A stretch of DNA of 64,000 bases from Streptomyces sp. F001 (GTDB lineage Bacteria; Actinomycetota; Actinomycetes; Streptomycetales; Streptomycetaceae). The translations under genes were made by a program, and so were the position numbers. The stretch's first letter is position 1; each line of letters begins with the position of its first letter. The DNA is taken from NCBI RefSeq assembly GCF_004187715.1, contig NZ_QZWF01000002.1, positions 1,054,001 through 1,118,000 of the forward strand, in the 5' to 3' direction. Positions 27,126 to 35,907 of the stretch are shown piece by piece. The notes below the pieces were generated by a model that saw nothing but the letters and a program-made list of their open reading frames with translations, was not told the DNA's origin and ran no database searches.

Positions 27126-28358
27126 TTGATGCCGTTTCTAGGGGCGCTGGCACGGACGGTACCGCAGTCACCGCGACGCACACCCGGCGTGGTTCCTTGC
27201 GCACCGTCACTCCAAGGTGCTGCAGCGGCGGCGGGCCAGGCGGGGGCGTTACTGGATGAGTGTGCGCAGTACCGGGACGCTGACGCCTGCCGCGGTCAGA
27301 CCAGCGAGGACGGCAGCGGCCACGGCGCCGCTGCTCAGGCCGCCGTCGACGCACTCGACGGGATCGGCACCCTCACCTCCTACGCCACCGAGGTCGCCCT
27401 CCCGGTGAAGGGCACCTGGAAGAACCCCGCGATCGGCAGCGCCCGCGCCGACGTCGTCCTCACCGCCCCGGAGGCCGGGGTGCCGGTGCTGTTCATCGAG
27501 GTCGACAACTGCACCGAGGAAGCCGTCCTCATCGCCCGGAAGTTCGACAAGTACGCCCGGTTCTTCCAGGGCAAGGAGAAGGACACCGACGGCATCGAGA
27601 AGCCGCTGTGGCGCACCCGCTGGTCCGCGCCCCCTTCCGAGAAGTACGAGCGGGTGCACCCGCCGGTCCTGCTCGTCTTCCACCAGGTCGGCAAGCGCTC
27701 CGCCAAGAACCAGATGGCCAGGGTCGCCGACCTCATCCGCCACCACTGGCAGGGCATCTGGCACCGCGAGGAAAGCTTCCACTCCTACGACGGCTGCATC
27801 CCGATCGTGGCCACCACGCTGGAGCTGCTGCGCGAACACGGCCCGTCCGGCCACGCGTTCTGGCGCTTCGGCCGCGACCACCACGAGCCGCTGCTGGACG
27901 CGATCGGCAACTCCCGCCGGGACGCCTACCTCGCCCGCCGCCGCCAGGCCGCCCGGGAAGAGGAACGGCGCCGTGCAGAGCGGATGGCCGCGGAGCGGGC
28001 GGCGCGGCGGCCGGTGTGCAAGGACTGCGGGCAGAAGTTCACCGATGCCCGGTGGGAGGCGATCGGCTACACCCGGGACTGGAGCAAGCGCCAGTCGCAC
28101 CCGCACCTGTGCGAGGACTGCCAGGACCGGGCCGTCGCAGCCGAGCAGCAGGCCGAAGCCGACGAACGCGAGCGCCAGGAGCAGGAGCGCCTGCGCCAGG
28201 AGGCAGAGGAACAGGCCGCCGCGCAGGAGGCCGGCGGCTGGCTCTCCCACTTCCGGGCAAGCCGCGGCGACCGGCCACGTGGGCAAGCCCAAGGCGTCCC
28301 TGGGCAAGCCCGCGTTGTCGGTGGCGGCTGCAAGGCTTGGTCGGATGAACGGCGATGA
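27126..28358 (+). pseudogene. Replication-relaxation family protein, N-terminally truncated
   Basis: The real homology starts near 27340 with VDALDGIGTLTSYATEVALP and continues VLTAPEAGVPVLFIEVDNCT, YERVHPPVLLVFHQVGKRSA and REHGPSGHAFWRFGRDHHEP. Then comes a long charged helix rich in Arg, Glu and Gln, with two zinc-ribbon cysteine pairs (CKDCGQ, CEDCQD). This is the C-terminal two thirds of the replication-relaxation proteins carried by actinomycete plasmids and integrative elements. The N-terminal winged-helix part is replaced by unrelated codons. The extreme C-terminus after GGWLSHFRA also looks altered. Confidence 0.7.
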
Positions 28359-28641
28359 GCAGCTGCTGAACGGCCGAGTCTATGGCGCGGAGCACGACGA
28401 TCCCAACCCTGGCCCGCTCCCACACCGGACCTACGCTGAACTGGTCGGCGGGCCGCTGGACGGCCTGCTGCTGGACATCCACGGGTGGCGGATCGAGGAA
28501 GTCGACGACGGTGTCGCCCTGTCCACCGAGCTGTCGCGGTGGCCCGGCGGCCGCGCCCTGTACGACCCGCGCCCCGGCGAACCCCGCGCACAGGGGCCCG
28601 GCGTCGCGTGCCGCTTCTACTACTCCGGCGACACACCCTGA
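28345..28641 (+). CDS. Hypothetical protein
   Basis: A 98-residue protein from ATG 28345, overlapping the previous frame by 14 bases. The sequence HRTYAELVGGPLDGLLLDIH is typical of a small Streptomyces family found beside replication-relaxation and other plasmid genes; the ending CRFYYSGDTP is also conserved in it. No catalytic motif. Probably real because both ends match the family. Confidence 0.6.
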   Translation: MNGDEQLLNGRVYGAEHDDPNPGPLPHRTYAELVGGPLDGLLLDIHGWRIEEVDDGVALSTELSRWPGGRALYDPRPGEPRAQGPGVACRFYYSGDTP

Positions 28642-28708
28642 CCACAAGCCCGACCATGGACCCGACCACGGCACCGGTCGCCCCGACCACAGACCCGACC
28701 ACGGCTGG

Positions 28709-29077
28709 TCAGGAGTCGGTGATGCGGTCGAACCCGCTCAGCATCGGCGTCAGCTCCTGAGCGCACCCGCACAGCGTGCACAGCCGCGTCCCCGGGTTCT
28801 CCGCGACATTCAGCGCGTGCTCCACATCGAGCAGAGGTGCGCCCTGCGGCGCCTCTTCGCAGTCCGGCGTGTGCAGCACACCCCGGGCCGGGCCCCGCCC
28901 CTCGCGCACCTTCGCCAGCACCCACCCCGAGGGCCAGCGCTCCCCGAGCACCTCGCGGACCGCCGACTGGGGCGAAGGCTCCAGCCGCTCGGTGGCGACC
29001 TGGTCGTAGTCGACGCCGTCGACCGGCCGCACATGGTCGGGGGCGCGGACCCACACCCGGTACTCCGCCGCCTCCAC
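28709..29077 (-). CDS. DUF6233-like protein, probably truncated
   Basis: A 122-residue frame starting MEAAEYRVWVRAPDHVRPVD. It contains VLHTPDCEEAPQGAPLLDVE and, near the end, LCTLCGCAQELTPML, an arrangement of a HTxDC motif and a CxxCG pair that fits the zinc-binding C-terminus of DUF6233 proteins of Streptomyces. Full-length members have a longer N-terminal helical part, so this may be a 5'-truncated copy. Function unknown. Confidence 0.5.
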   Translation of the reverse strand: MEAAEYRVWVRAPDHVRPVDGVDYDQVATERLEPSPQSAVREVLGERWPSGWVLAKVREGRGPARGVLHTPDCEEAPQGAPLLDVEHALNVAENPGTRLCTLCGCAQELTPMLSGFDRITDS

Positions 29078-29149
29078 GCCGCCGTCCTACTGGTGAAGGG
29101 GCAGTGTTCCGGCCTTGCACGATTCAACGGCCGCGCAGGGCGCCCTGGC

Positions 29150-30151
29150 TCAGGCAATCCCGCTCATGTCCATGTACCTGTCCCAGCACCGCCGGCAGAT
29201 GTCCTCTTCTGCCTGGGGTAGGAAATATTCGAGGCAGCTGCACAGACGCAGGCCAGTGAAGACTTCGGTGCAGTTGAAGCACATGTCGATCGGCTCCCCT
29301 GGAGCTGCCGCAGTGCGCACACCGACGACGAGTGCTCGAGTCCAGCACTCGGGGCAGTCACCCGAGGAGACTTCGTCCTCGATGCTCACCGTTTCGAAGG
29401 TCTCCGCGTAGGCGTACGCGAGATGTTCGCTGTTCTCCCAGTCGCGTGGGCAGAAGTGGCACCTGCTGCCTTCTTGCTTCACAACAAGTGCCCACTCGTA
29501 GCAGGAGGGACATCGCACCGTTGTATCGGCGAGCCCCTTGAGCTCATCACGCAAGCGGGTGCGCCGAGCCTCCACAAAGGTGCCGATGTCTCGCACGCCT
29601 CGGCGCACGGCGTCCATCTCTTCCTGCATGGCAGCGAGCTGCTCATCGCCGAGTGCGGGCAGCAGGTGCTCATCAACGAAGCGCAGGAGGAAGTCCAGCA
29701 CGCTCGCCGCTCGCTTCTCCACCAGGGCGACTGTCTCCTGGAGACCCCAGTGCTGCAAGCGGTTGCGGAGTTTGGTCAGCTCCTCTACCGCTTCGCGGTC
29801 ATCCTTCCTGACGGGAACCCCGACCATGTCAGCAAGTCTGCGCATCGACTCAGCGACTGTGGCGCTCTCGAATTCGCCCCGGTCGTACTTCTCCTTGGTG
29901 CACTTGCTGAGGTCCTTCACGACCAGTGACCAGTGCTCTATCTGAAGGCGAGCCTTAACCAGCACCTCGGTGGCCGCCTGAAGGTGAAGAACCGCGTACT
30001 TCAGGTCCCGCGGGGTCACCTCAGCGTCGGCTCGCGCAAGCCGGGCGACAACCTCCGAGAGGTAGTCGATGCCGTTCGGAACGGGTAGGAAGTCCACCCG
30101 GGCACCGTCCGCGCCTTCGCTTCTCTCGCCCGAAGATCTCCCTCGGCTCAT
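29150..30151 (-). CDS. HEPN-like protein with multiple zinc ribbons
   Basis: A 333-residue protein from ATG 30151. Residues about 40-165 are helical and carry TEVLVKARLQIEHWSLVVKD and TKLRNRLQHWGLQET. The segment R129-NRLQ-H134 is an Rx4H motif, the catalytic signature of HEPN RNases. From residue 210 come repeated cysteine pairs: CPSC (214-217), CHFC (231-234), CPEC (266-269), CFNC (291-294), CSC (304-306) and CRRC (319-322), enough for three zinc ribbons. This could be an RNase or RNA-binding protein of a defence or toxin type; the function is inference. It stands alone, with no obvious antitoxin nucleotidyltransferase beside it. Confidence 0.6.
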   Translation of the reverse strand: MSRGRSSGERSEGADGARVDFLPVPNGIDYLSEVVARLARADAEVTPRDLKYAVLHLQAATEVLVKARLQIEHWSLVVKDLSKCTKEKYDRGEFESATVAESMRRLADMVGVPVRKDDREAVEELTKLRNRLQHWGLQETVALVEKRAASVLDFLLRFVDEHLLPALGDEQLAAMQEEMDAVRRGVRDIGTFVEARRTRLRDELKGLADTTVRCPSCYEWALVVKQEGSRCHFCPRDWENSEHLAYAYAETFETVSIEDEVSSGDCPECWTRALVVGVRTAAAPGEPIDMCFNCTEVFTGLRLCSCLEYFLPQAEEDICRRCWDRYMDMSGIA

Positions 30152-30487
30152 GCCCCACCCCTCACGGAATCGCCCCTCTGGCCGGCGAAGCCGGCCAGAG
30201 GGGAAGACTAACCAGCATGGAGGCGGTTCGCGGCCGCAGAGAGGCTGTAACTCTCTGCCTAGGAGACTGTGCCGTCGCGCCCGGTCGGCGAGAACGCCTC
30301 AAACCAAAGGCCCCAGGGAACAGACCATGGCCTCCCCGCGTAAGTCGCCCGGCGACCGCCCAGCGACATCGCCGGATACGGAGCAGAGGGAACGCTGCCG
30401 CGGATCTGATGTACACCAGGACCATGAAGACCCAAGAAGCATTCTGCGTGCGATGTGGCAGTGCAGACACCCGAGTTACCCGTCTAG
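30152..30487. other. Non-coding stretch with two hairpins
   Basis: Besides the 14-bp hairpin at 30173 there is a GCAGAGAG/CTCTCTGC stem-loop at 30237-30259. An ATG at 30424 opens a short frame MKTQEAFCVRCGSADTRV that is cut by the IS chain at the first CTAG; rejoining both flanks across the chain gives a 30-codon frame. No other gene is supported. Confidence 0.4.
30173..30203. terminator. Perfect 14-bp hairpin, terminator-like
   Basis: CCCCTCTGGCCGGC (30173-30186) pairs perfectly with GCCGGCCAGAGGGG (30190-30203) around the loop GAA. It lies 22 bp upstream of the HEPN gene start and has no T-run. It may end transcription arriving from the right, or act as an upstream regulatory structure for the HEPN gene. 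Confidence 0.55.
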
Positions 30488-32256
30488 TCCCGGACTTCGC
30501 GGGTCACCGTTTCAGGTCTGTGGCCAGCGGGTTTGGCCGATGTCGGTGTCAAGGAGGTCGAGGAGGTGGAGTTGGACGCCGCGGGTGATCTGGACGGTGG
30601 GCGGGTCGGTGACGTTGCCGATCCGCAGGGTGAGTTCGCCGAGGTGGTAGAAGATCATGCGGCCGGTGGGGCGGACGCGGCGGTTGTCGGGGTAGAGGCC
30701 GCTCATGGTCTGCTCGGGGCCGAGCGCCCGTCTGACCTGCCGCTCGATGAGGCAGAAGACCAGCAGGGCCAGGCAGATGACCTGGATCAGGGCGGCAACG
30801 CGCCGGTTGTGCTGCACGAAGACCGGCGCGACCGCGAGCGGGCCCTTGAAGTCGTGGTATCTGCGTTCGACCGCGCCCTGGCCCTTGTAGTGGATCAGAA
30901 TCTGCCCGGCGTCCGCCTGGTCGGCGGGGACGGACGTCAGCAGTGCGTACCAGCCGTCGACCACGGCTTCGGCCTTCAGCACGCTGGTGTCGAAGTGCCA
31001 GGCCAGGACCCGGGGTGCCGTCCTCGTTGTCGGTGACGGTCCAGCGCAGGCAGTAGGTGACACGGCGCTTGGCGGCGATGACACCGATCCGGGCGACGAT
31101 CTTCTCCCGGGTCCTGTAGTGGCGCCCGCCAGCCGCAGCGGTGAGCTTGTTCAGGTCCTCTGCGGCCTTGGCCAGGCGTTTGTCCCGGGCGGCTTGCTGG
31201 CCGGCGGCGTTCGCGGTGGAGTGGACCAGGATCCGCCGGACGGTGAGCGGCGGATCGCTCTTGCGGGGCCCGTCAGGGGTGTGGGTGTCCTCCAGCACGC
31301 GGTAGGTCTCGCGCTGCCCGGCGGGCTTGCTCGCTCCCGGTCCGGCGTCCAGTCCACGACGGTGGCCTGCGCGAGATCGAGGGCGGCATAGACCTCGTCC
31401 TTGACCTGCGCGGCCGGGGCCGGGGCGATGAAGTGGACCCCGGCCGCCAGCAGGGCACTGACGTTGGAGTAGGACACCAGCTTGGAGTCGGCGACCATCA
31501 GGAAGTCGCGTTCGCCGGCCATGGTCCGCAGGTCCTTCATCGCGCCGACGACCTGGCTGACCTCGGCCGCCCCGCCGAAGACCCGGGCATGGAGCGGGAT
31601 GCCGCCGTCGGCCGACACTGCGAGTCCGGCCTGGACCTGCTTCAGATCGAAGCGCCGGTCCTTGGGATGCCCGTAGCCGCTCAGCGGGTAGTCCTCGTCC
31701 TGGCCTCGGCGGGAAGGCCCCGTGCACGGACATGCTGGTCATGTCCCAGTGCATCCGCGCCACATCGACCCCGAACCCACCGATCGCCCGTGCCCCGACC
31801 GTGCCCGCGATGTGCTCCAGGTGCGGAGCGACCGCATCCAGTGCCCGGGCCAGACGGTCATCGTTGAGCAGACCGGGCTCGATCCCGAAGACCTCCTCCA
31901 CCGCCCAGCACCTGGCCCAGTCCTCCACCCGCACCAGCGGCGCGGGCGACGTCAGCCGGTTGGCCACCAACGCCTCGATCACCTGCCCGTGCGTCACCAG
32001 CGCACTCGCGCCACCAGGACACACCTCGTCGACGATCCCGGCGACATCCAGCCGGCGCAGAAACTCGGCAGCGACAGGCAGAGCGCCCAGACGCTTCTCC
32101 ACCACGGACGTCACCGCCACTTCAAGGCGCTGACGCTGAGACGTGGCCGCGGGGACCAGGAAGTATCGACAACACCCCACCCAACGCCACACCACCGGCC
32201 CGGGACACCCCCGGACCGGTCACACCATACGAATCAACGACCCGCGAAGTACGGGT
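30488..32256 (-). mobile_element. IS1634-family insertion sequence, about 1.77 kb, degenerate
   Basis: Imperfect terminal inverted repeats: TCCCGGACTTCGCGGGTC on the left (30488 on) and ACCCGTACTTCGCGGGTC read inward from 32256. Both ends abut CTAG (30484-30487 and 32257-32260). It carries one transposase gene with three frameshifts. Confidence 0.7.
30512..32120 (-). pseudogene. IS1634-family transposase with frameshifts
   Basis: Starts at GTG 32120 (VAVTSVVEKRLGALPVAAEF), with FGVDVARMHWDMTSMSVHGA as the first catalytic Asp region. Near 31690 it shifts frame; MSADGGIPLHARVFGGAAEV and FLMVADSKLVSYSNVSALLA (second Asp) follow. Near 31330 it shifts again (TYRVLEDTHTPDGPRKSDPP) and near 31020 once more, after which ILIHYKGQGAVERRYHDFKG supplies the Glu region and the frame ends at 30512. 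All catalytic segments survive, but four frames are needed. Confidence 0.8.
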
Positions 32257-32260
32257 CTAG

Positions 32261-33679
32261 TAGGGCTTGGTTATCTTGGATGGGGAATGGTGTGTTGGCC
32301 TTGCGGAGGTGAGGGCCATGACCCCGCGGGAGCTGGTGGAGGCCCAGGACCGGCTGGCGGCGTTCGCGGCCGAGGTGTTCGCCCCGCTGGGGCGGTCCGA
32401 CCAGCGGCGGTGGGGCGAGCGGTATGTGCGCGGGCTGCTCGGCGAGGGGCGGCGCAAGTCGATGGAGCCGATGGCCGCCCGGCTGGGGGTGGACCGGCAG
32501 GGGCTGCAGCAGTTCCTGGCCGACGCCCCGTGGTCCCATCAGATGGTGCTGGCCGAGCTGGCCTGGACGATGGAGCCGGTCATCCGCCCGGCCGCCTGGG
32601 TGATCGACGACGTGTCCTTCCCCAAGGACGGCCACGCCTCCCCGGGGGTGGCCGCGCAGTACTGCGGCGCGTTGGGCAAGACCGCCAACTGTCAGGTCGC
32701 CCCGAGCGTGCACCTGGTCACCGACGCCGCCTCCTGCCCGGTGAACTGGCGGCTGTTCCTGCCCCAGCAGTGGGACGTCGCCGCCGCCCCTGCCGAGGAC
32801 GCCGACCAGGTGGCTGAGCGCCGCCGCCGTGCCCACATCCCCGACGAGGCCGGGCATGTCGAGAAGTGGCAGCTGGCCGTCGACATGGTCGACGAGCTGC
32901 GGTGCTGGGGGCTGGACCCGCCGCTGATCGTGGCCGACGAGGGCTACGGCCAGGACGGCGCCTTCCGGCTGGCGTTGGAAGAGCGCGGCATCGGCTACGT
33001 GGTCGGGGTGCGCTCGGACACCGCGGTGCTGCCCGAGACCGCCCTGCGCACCGCTCCGGCCTGGTCGGGCACCGGCCGGCCCCCGGTGCCCCGCTACCGG
33101 CAGGCGCCCACCTCGGTACGGGAGCTGGTCGTCCACGGCGGGCGCGGCGCGCTGCGCACGGTCACCTGGCGCCAGGGCAGCAAGGGGCCGTTGCGCTCGC
33201 GGTTCGCCGCGCTGCGGGTGCGCCCGGCCGGGGTGCGGCTGCGCCGTGCACACCCCGGACAGGACCTGCCGGTGTGCTGGCTGCTGGCCGAGTGGCCCGC
33301 CGGCGAGAAGGAGCCGACCAAGTACTGGCTGTCCACGCTGCCCGCGGATGTCCCGCTGCGGCACCTGGTGCGCTCGGCGAAGATCCGCTGGCGGGTCGAG
33401 CACGACTACCGCGAGCTGAAGACCGCCCTGGGCCTGGGCCACTTCGAAGGCCGCACCTTCAACGGCTTCCACCGGCACCTCACCCTGGCCTCGGTCGCCC
33501 AGGCGTTCTGCACCCTGGAGCGGCTGCGCCCTCCAGACCCGGCCGCGGCCTGACGACCTACCAGGTCGTGGCCGGACTGCAGGTCCTGCTGGCCTGCTGG
33601 ACGGGGCAATGCCCTCTGTGCCGGACACCGCTGCCCTCGCCCCAACACACCAGATCCGCCCCAACCTAACCAAGCCCTA
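32261..33679 (+). mobile_element. IS701-family insertion sequence, 1.42 kb
   Basis: The ends TAGGGCTTGGTTA (32261 on) and TAACCAAGCCCTA (to 33679) are perfect inverted repeats. Each is flanked by CTAG (32257-32260 and 33680-33683), the 4-bp target duplication expected for the IS701 family. One intact transposase gene is present. Confidence 0.88.
32318..33553 (+). CDS. IS701-family transposase
   Basis: A 411-residue protein from ATG 32318 after GGAGG (the frame is open to 32267). DDE motif residues: first Asp in AAWVIDDVSFPKDGHASPGV, second Asp in PPLIVADEGYGQDGAFRL, Glu in RWRVEHDYRELKTALGLGHF. The N-terminus (LVEAQDRLAAFAAEVFAPLG) and the ending FCTLERLR are those of Streptomyces IS701 transposases. 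No frameshift is seen. Confidence 0.92.
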   Translation: MTPRELVEAQDRLAAFAAEVFAPLGRSDQRRWGERYVRGLLGEGRRKSMEPMAARLGVDRQGLQQFLADAPWSHQMVLAELAWTMEPVIRPAAWVIDDVSFPKDGHASPGVAAQYCGALGKTANCQVAPSVHLVTDAASCPVNWRLFLPQQWDVAAAPAEDADQVAERRRRAHIPDEAGHVEKWQLAVDMVDELRCWGLDPPLIVADEGYGQDGAFRLALEERGIGYVVGVRSDTAVLPETALRTAPAWSGTGRPPVPRYRQAPTSVRELVVHGGRGALRTVTWRQGSKGPLRSRFAALRVRPAGVRLRRAHPGQDLPVCWLLAEWPAGEKEPTKYWLSTLPADVPLRHLVRSAKIRWRVEHDYRELKTALGLGHFEGRTFNGFHRHLTLASVAQAFCTLERLRPPDPAAA

Positions 33680-35318
33680 CTAGAAGGCTGCTGAAAATCT
33701 TGTTGAGGGCTGTCCGGTCGTGGGCCGGGCGGCCCTTTTCGCTATGCGGTGGCGGGGGTGAGGTGCCAGGGGTGCCGGTTGGGGTGAGTCCGAGGTTGAT
33801 CAGTCGGCGGAGGTTGAGGGCGGCGGCGCGGTGGTGGAGCCAGATGTTGTTGGCGATGATGCCGCGGTGGGGGACGCGGCGGTTGCCCTTGGCGGCCAGC
33901 CAGGCGATGGCGCGTTCGACCGGGGGCCGCCATCTGCGGTATTCGGCCTGCCAGGCCGGGTCGGCCGCCTCTCGGCGGGCGGCGGTCAGCAGTCCGTGCT
34001 GGGGATGGACATTGAGGGTGCGTCCGGTCTTGGAGGTGGTGCAGCGCCCGCGCAGGGGGCAGCCGGCGCAGAGGCGTTTGAACTGGGCGGTGCGGGCGCC
34101 GTCCGCTTTGACCTGGCCGAGGTTGGCGGTGCGTCCGGCCGGGCAGGTCGCGGTGCCGGCGGCTTTGTCGATGCGGAAGTCGTCGATGGTGAAGCCGCCG
34201 GGGACCACCTGCCGCAGCGGCGGTGGCTTGATGACCAGGGAGTGGCCCGCGGCCTGCAACTGTTCGCGCAGGTCGCCGGTCCCGTAGGCGGAGTCGCCGA
34301 GCACGGTTAATGCGCCGTCCTCCCCGTCCAGCAGATCACGGGCAACGGCCGCTTCGTGGTTGCCGGGACCATGGCCGCCGGTGAGGGCGACGGCGGTGAA
34401 CAGCCCGCTCTCCGGCTCGAAGCAGACGTGTCCTTTGAAGCCTTCCTGGTGGCGGGTGCGGTTTTTGTGGATGTGCCGGGCGTCGGGATCGACGGTGGAC
34501 ACCGTCCGGTCGGGCACGGTGCGCCGGGCGATGCGCCAGCGCCCGTCGCGTCCGTCGGAGTCGGGGGCCGGTTCCACGTCCTGCCCGGCGACCAGGGCCA
34601 GCAGCCCAACAGCGTTCGCGGCCTTCTCGCCCAGCTCCCGCTCGGGCAGGTGCCCGAGCAGGTTGATCGCGTCGGTCACCAGCGCATCGACCAGCGCGGC
34701 GCGCGCCTGCTCGTCGTTCCAGGCGATCTTCGGTTTGCCCGGGTCGGTGTAGTCGTGCGCCCGGCAGTGCTCCGCGGCGGTCTCCTGGGCTCCGGGGACA
34801 TCACGGGTCACCCGGCGGACGGCGGAGATGATCTGGGTGACGGTGTCCTGGGTGGCCACCGCGTCATCGAGGACGGTGGAGTCCAAAGCGCGCCGCTGCT
34901 TGCCCTTGAGTACACCGGTCGCGGCCACCACCTCCTTGACCTTGCTGAAGATCCGCATCGGATCGGCCGAGTGACGCAGGCGGCGCCGAAAGTACGTCAG
35001 GAGCGACGGATCGAACGCGGTGTCGTACAACCCGAGCCCGCAAGCAGCCTTCCACCGCAGGTCACACCGCAGTTCCTGGACCGTCTCGAAGTCCGACAGC
35101 CCCTGCAGGCTCTGCAGCACCACGGTCGCCGCCAGCACCTGCGGCGGCAGACTCGGCCGCCCGTTCGCCGACGGATACATGTCCGCGAACATCGACGGCG
35201 GGAACAGCGCCTCACGGTGCTCGGCCAGGAACGCGAACACGCTCCCGGTCGGGATCAACTCCCGGCAGGTTTCCCACACATCCGGCCCGGCCAGCTCCCC
35301 GGCCCATTCCCCCTGCAT
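33666..35318 (-). CDS. IS1182-family transposase
   Basis: A 550-residue protein starting MQGEWAGELAGPDVWETCRE. It has the IS1182 N-terminal domain (SLPPQVLAATVVLQSLQGLS, DFETVQELRCDLRWKAACGL), catalytic segments RRALDSTVLDDAVATQDTV and VLGDSAYGTGDLREQLQAAG, a CAGCPLRGRC zinc-type motif, and PPVERAIAWLAAKGNRRVPH as the Glu region. The frame is continuous. Its stop codon (33666-33668) lies outside the element, in the right end of the neighbouring IS701, so the last residues LLVGLG depend on the insertion site. Confidence 0.9.
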   Translation of the reverse strand: MQGEWAGELAGPDVWETCRELIPTGSVFAFLAEHREALFPPSMFADMYPSANGRPSLPPQVLAATVVLQSLQGLSDFETVQELRCDLRWKAACGLGLYDTAFDPSLLTYFRRRLRHSADPMRIFSKVKEVVAATGVLKGKQRRALDSTVLDDAVATQDTVTQIISAVRRVTRDVPGAQETAAEHCRAHDYTDPGKPKIAWNDEQARAALVDALVTDAINLLGHLPERELGEKAANAVGLLALVAGQDVEPAPDSDGRDGRWRIARRTVPDRTVSTVDPDARHIHKNRTRHQEGFKGHVCFEPESGLFTAVALTGGHGPGNHEAAVARDLLDGEDGALTVLGDSAYGTGDLREQLQAAGHSLVIKPPPLRQVVPGGFTIDDFRIDKAAGTATCPAGRTANLGQVKADGARTAQFKRLCAGCPLRGRCTTSKTGRTLNVHPQHGLLTAARREAADPAWQAEYRRWRPPVERAIAWLAAKGNRRVPHRGIIANNIWLHHRAAALNLRRLINLGLTPTGTPGTSPPPPHSEKGRPAHDRTALNKIFSSLLVGLG

Positions 35319-35383
35319 GCCTACAAGACTGGCCCCGGCCCGGCCGGGCCGGGGCCAGAACCCGCAACATTTTCAGTGATCTT
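33684..35383 (-). mobile_element. IS1182-family insertion sequence, about 1.7 kb
   Basis: The ends read AAGGCTGCTGAAAATCTTGT (33684 on) and, inward from 35383, AAGATCACTGAAAATGTTGC, imperfect inverted repeats sharing CTGAAAAT. CTAG flanks both sides (33680-33683 and 35384-35387). It abuts the IS701 element with a single shared CTAG. Confidence 0.85.
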
Positions 35384-35503
35384 CTAGCCAGTTGGATGCG
35401 GCACGACGAACGCTAGGGAAGGCGGATCCCGTCAACCACGGCGAACCCACGCGCGGAACCACCACAGCCATCAGCTGACATGCAGGTTCCGGTTTACCAA
35501 CGC

Positions 35504-35726
35504 TCAGGATTCCGGGAACCCGCGCGCTTCGAACCGCAGCAAGGCCGACCAGGACCCGGCCGAGTGGCTGCCACCCGCCGCCGACGTGCACTGCCGCTAC
35601 GCCGCCGAGTGGGTGGGAACGAAGCTGCGCTGGAACCTGGCTGCCGACGAAACCGAACTCGCCGCCCTGCACGACGTCGCCGCAGGCTGCCCAGGCCAGG
35701 CGGTGACGTACGAGCCCGTCGCATAG
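35504..35726 (+). pseudogene. HNH/DUF1524 (GmrSD C-terminal-like) nuclease fragment
   Basis: The frame reads ASNRSKADQDPAEWLPPAAD then HCRYAAEWVGTKLRWNLAAD, ending AVTYEPVA. The NRSKxDxDPAxWLPP motif is the C-terminal part of the HNH active-site region in secreted DUF1524 proteins of actinomycetes. The first 130 or so residues, including the DxHHxxP part, are missing. The fragment starts about 110 bp after the CTAG end of the IS chain. Confidence 0.6.
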
Positions 35727-35830
35727 CCCCATCACGCCCCGCCGCCCTCGGGCGGCCGGGGCTAATTCGCGTGCCCGCTCTCCGGTGCATGGCTACGGTG
35801 GAGGCGTCCAGGTGCGCAGGCTGCGGCTAC

Positions 35831-35907
35831 TTCTCCTGCCAAGAGGGAGACGCGGGTTCGAATCCCGCCGCCGGCCCGGCCGGTGTCGTCCAGTGGCCCA
35901 GGACACC
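35831..35907 (+). other. Permuted tRNA-Gly(GCC)-like sequence (3' half before 5' half)
   Basis: 35831-35876 is a tRNA 3' half: anticodon arm TTCTC-CTGCCAA-GAGGG with anticodon GCC at 35838-35840, variable loop AGAC, T-arm GCGGG-TTCGAAT-CCCGC, acceptor strand CGCCGGC and discriminator C. Two bases later, 35879-35907 is a 5' half: acceptor GCCGGTG, TC, D-arm GTCC-AGTGGCCCA-GGAC, A, then CC. The two acceptor strands pair over all 7 positions (one G-U), and the final CC completes a perfect CCCTC/GAGGG anticodon stem with the 3' half. No 5' half precedes it. Likely an attachment site of an integrative element, or a permuted tRNA-like gene. Confidence 0.6.
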
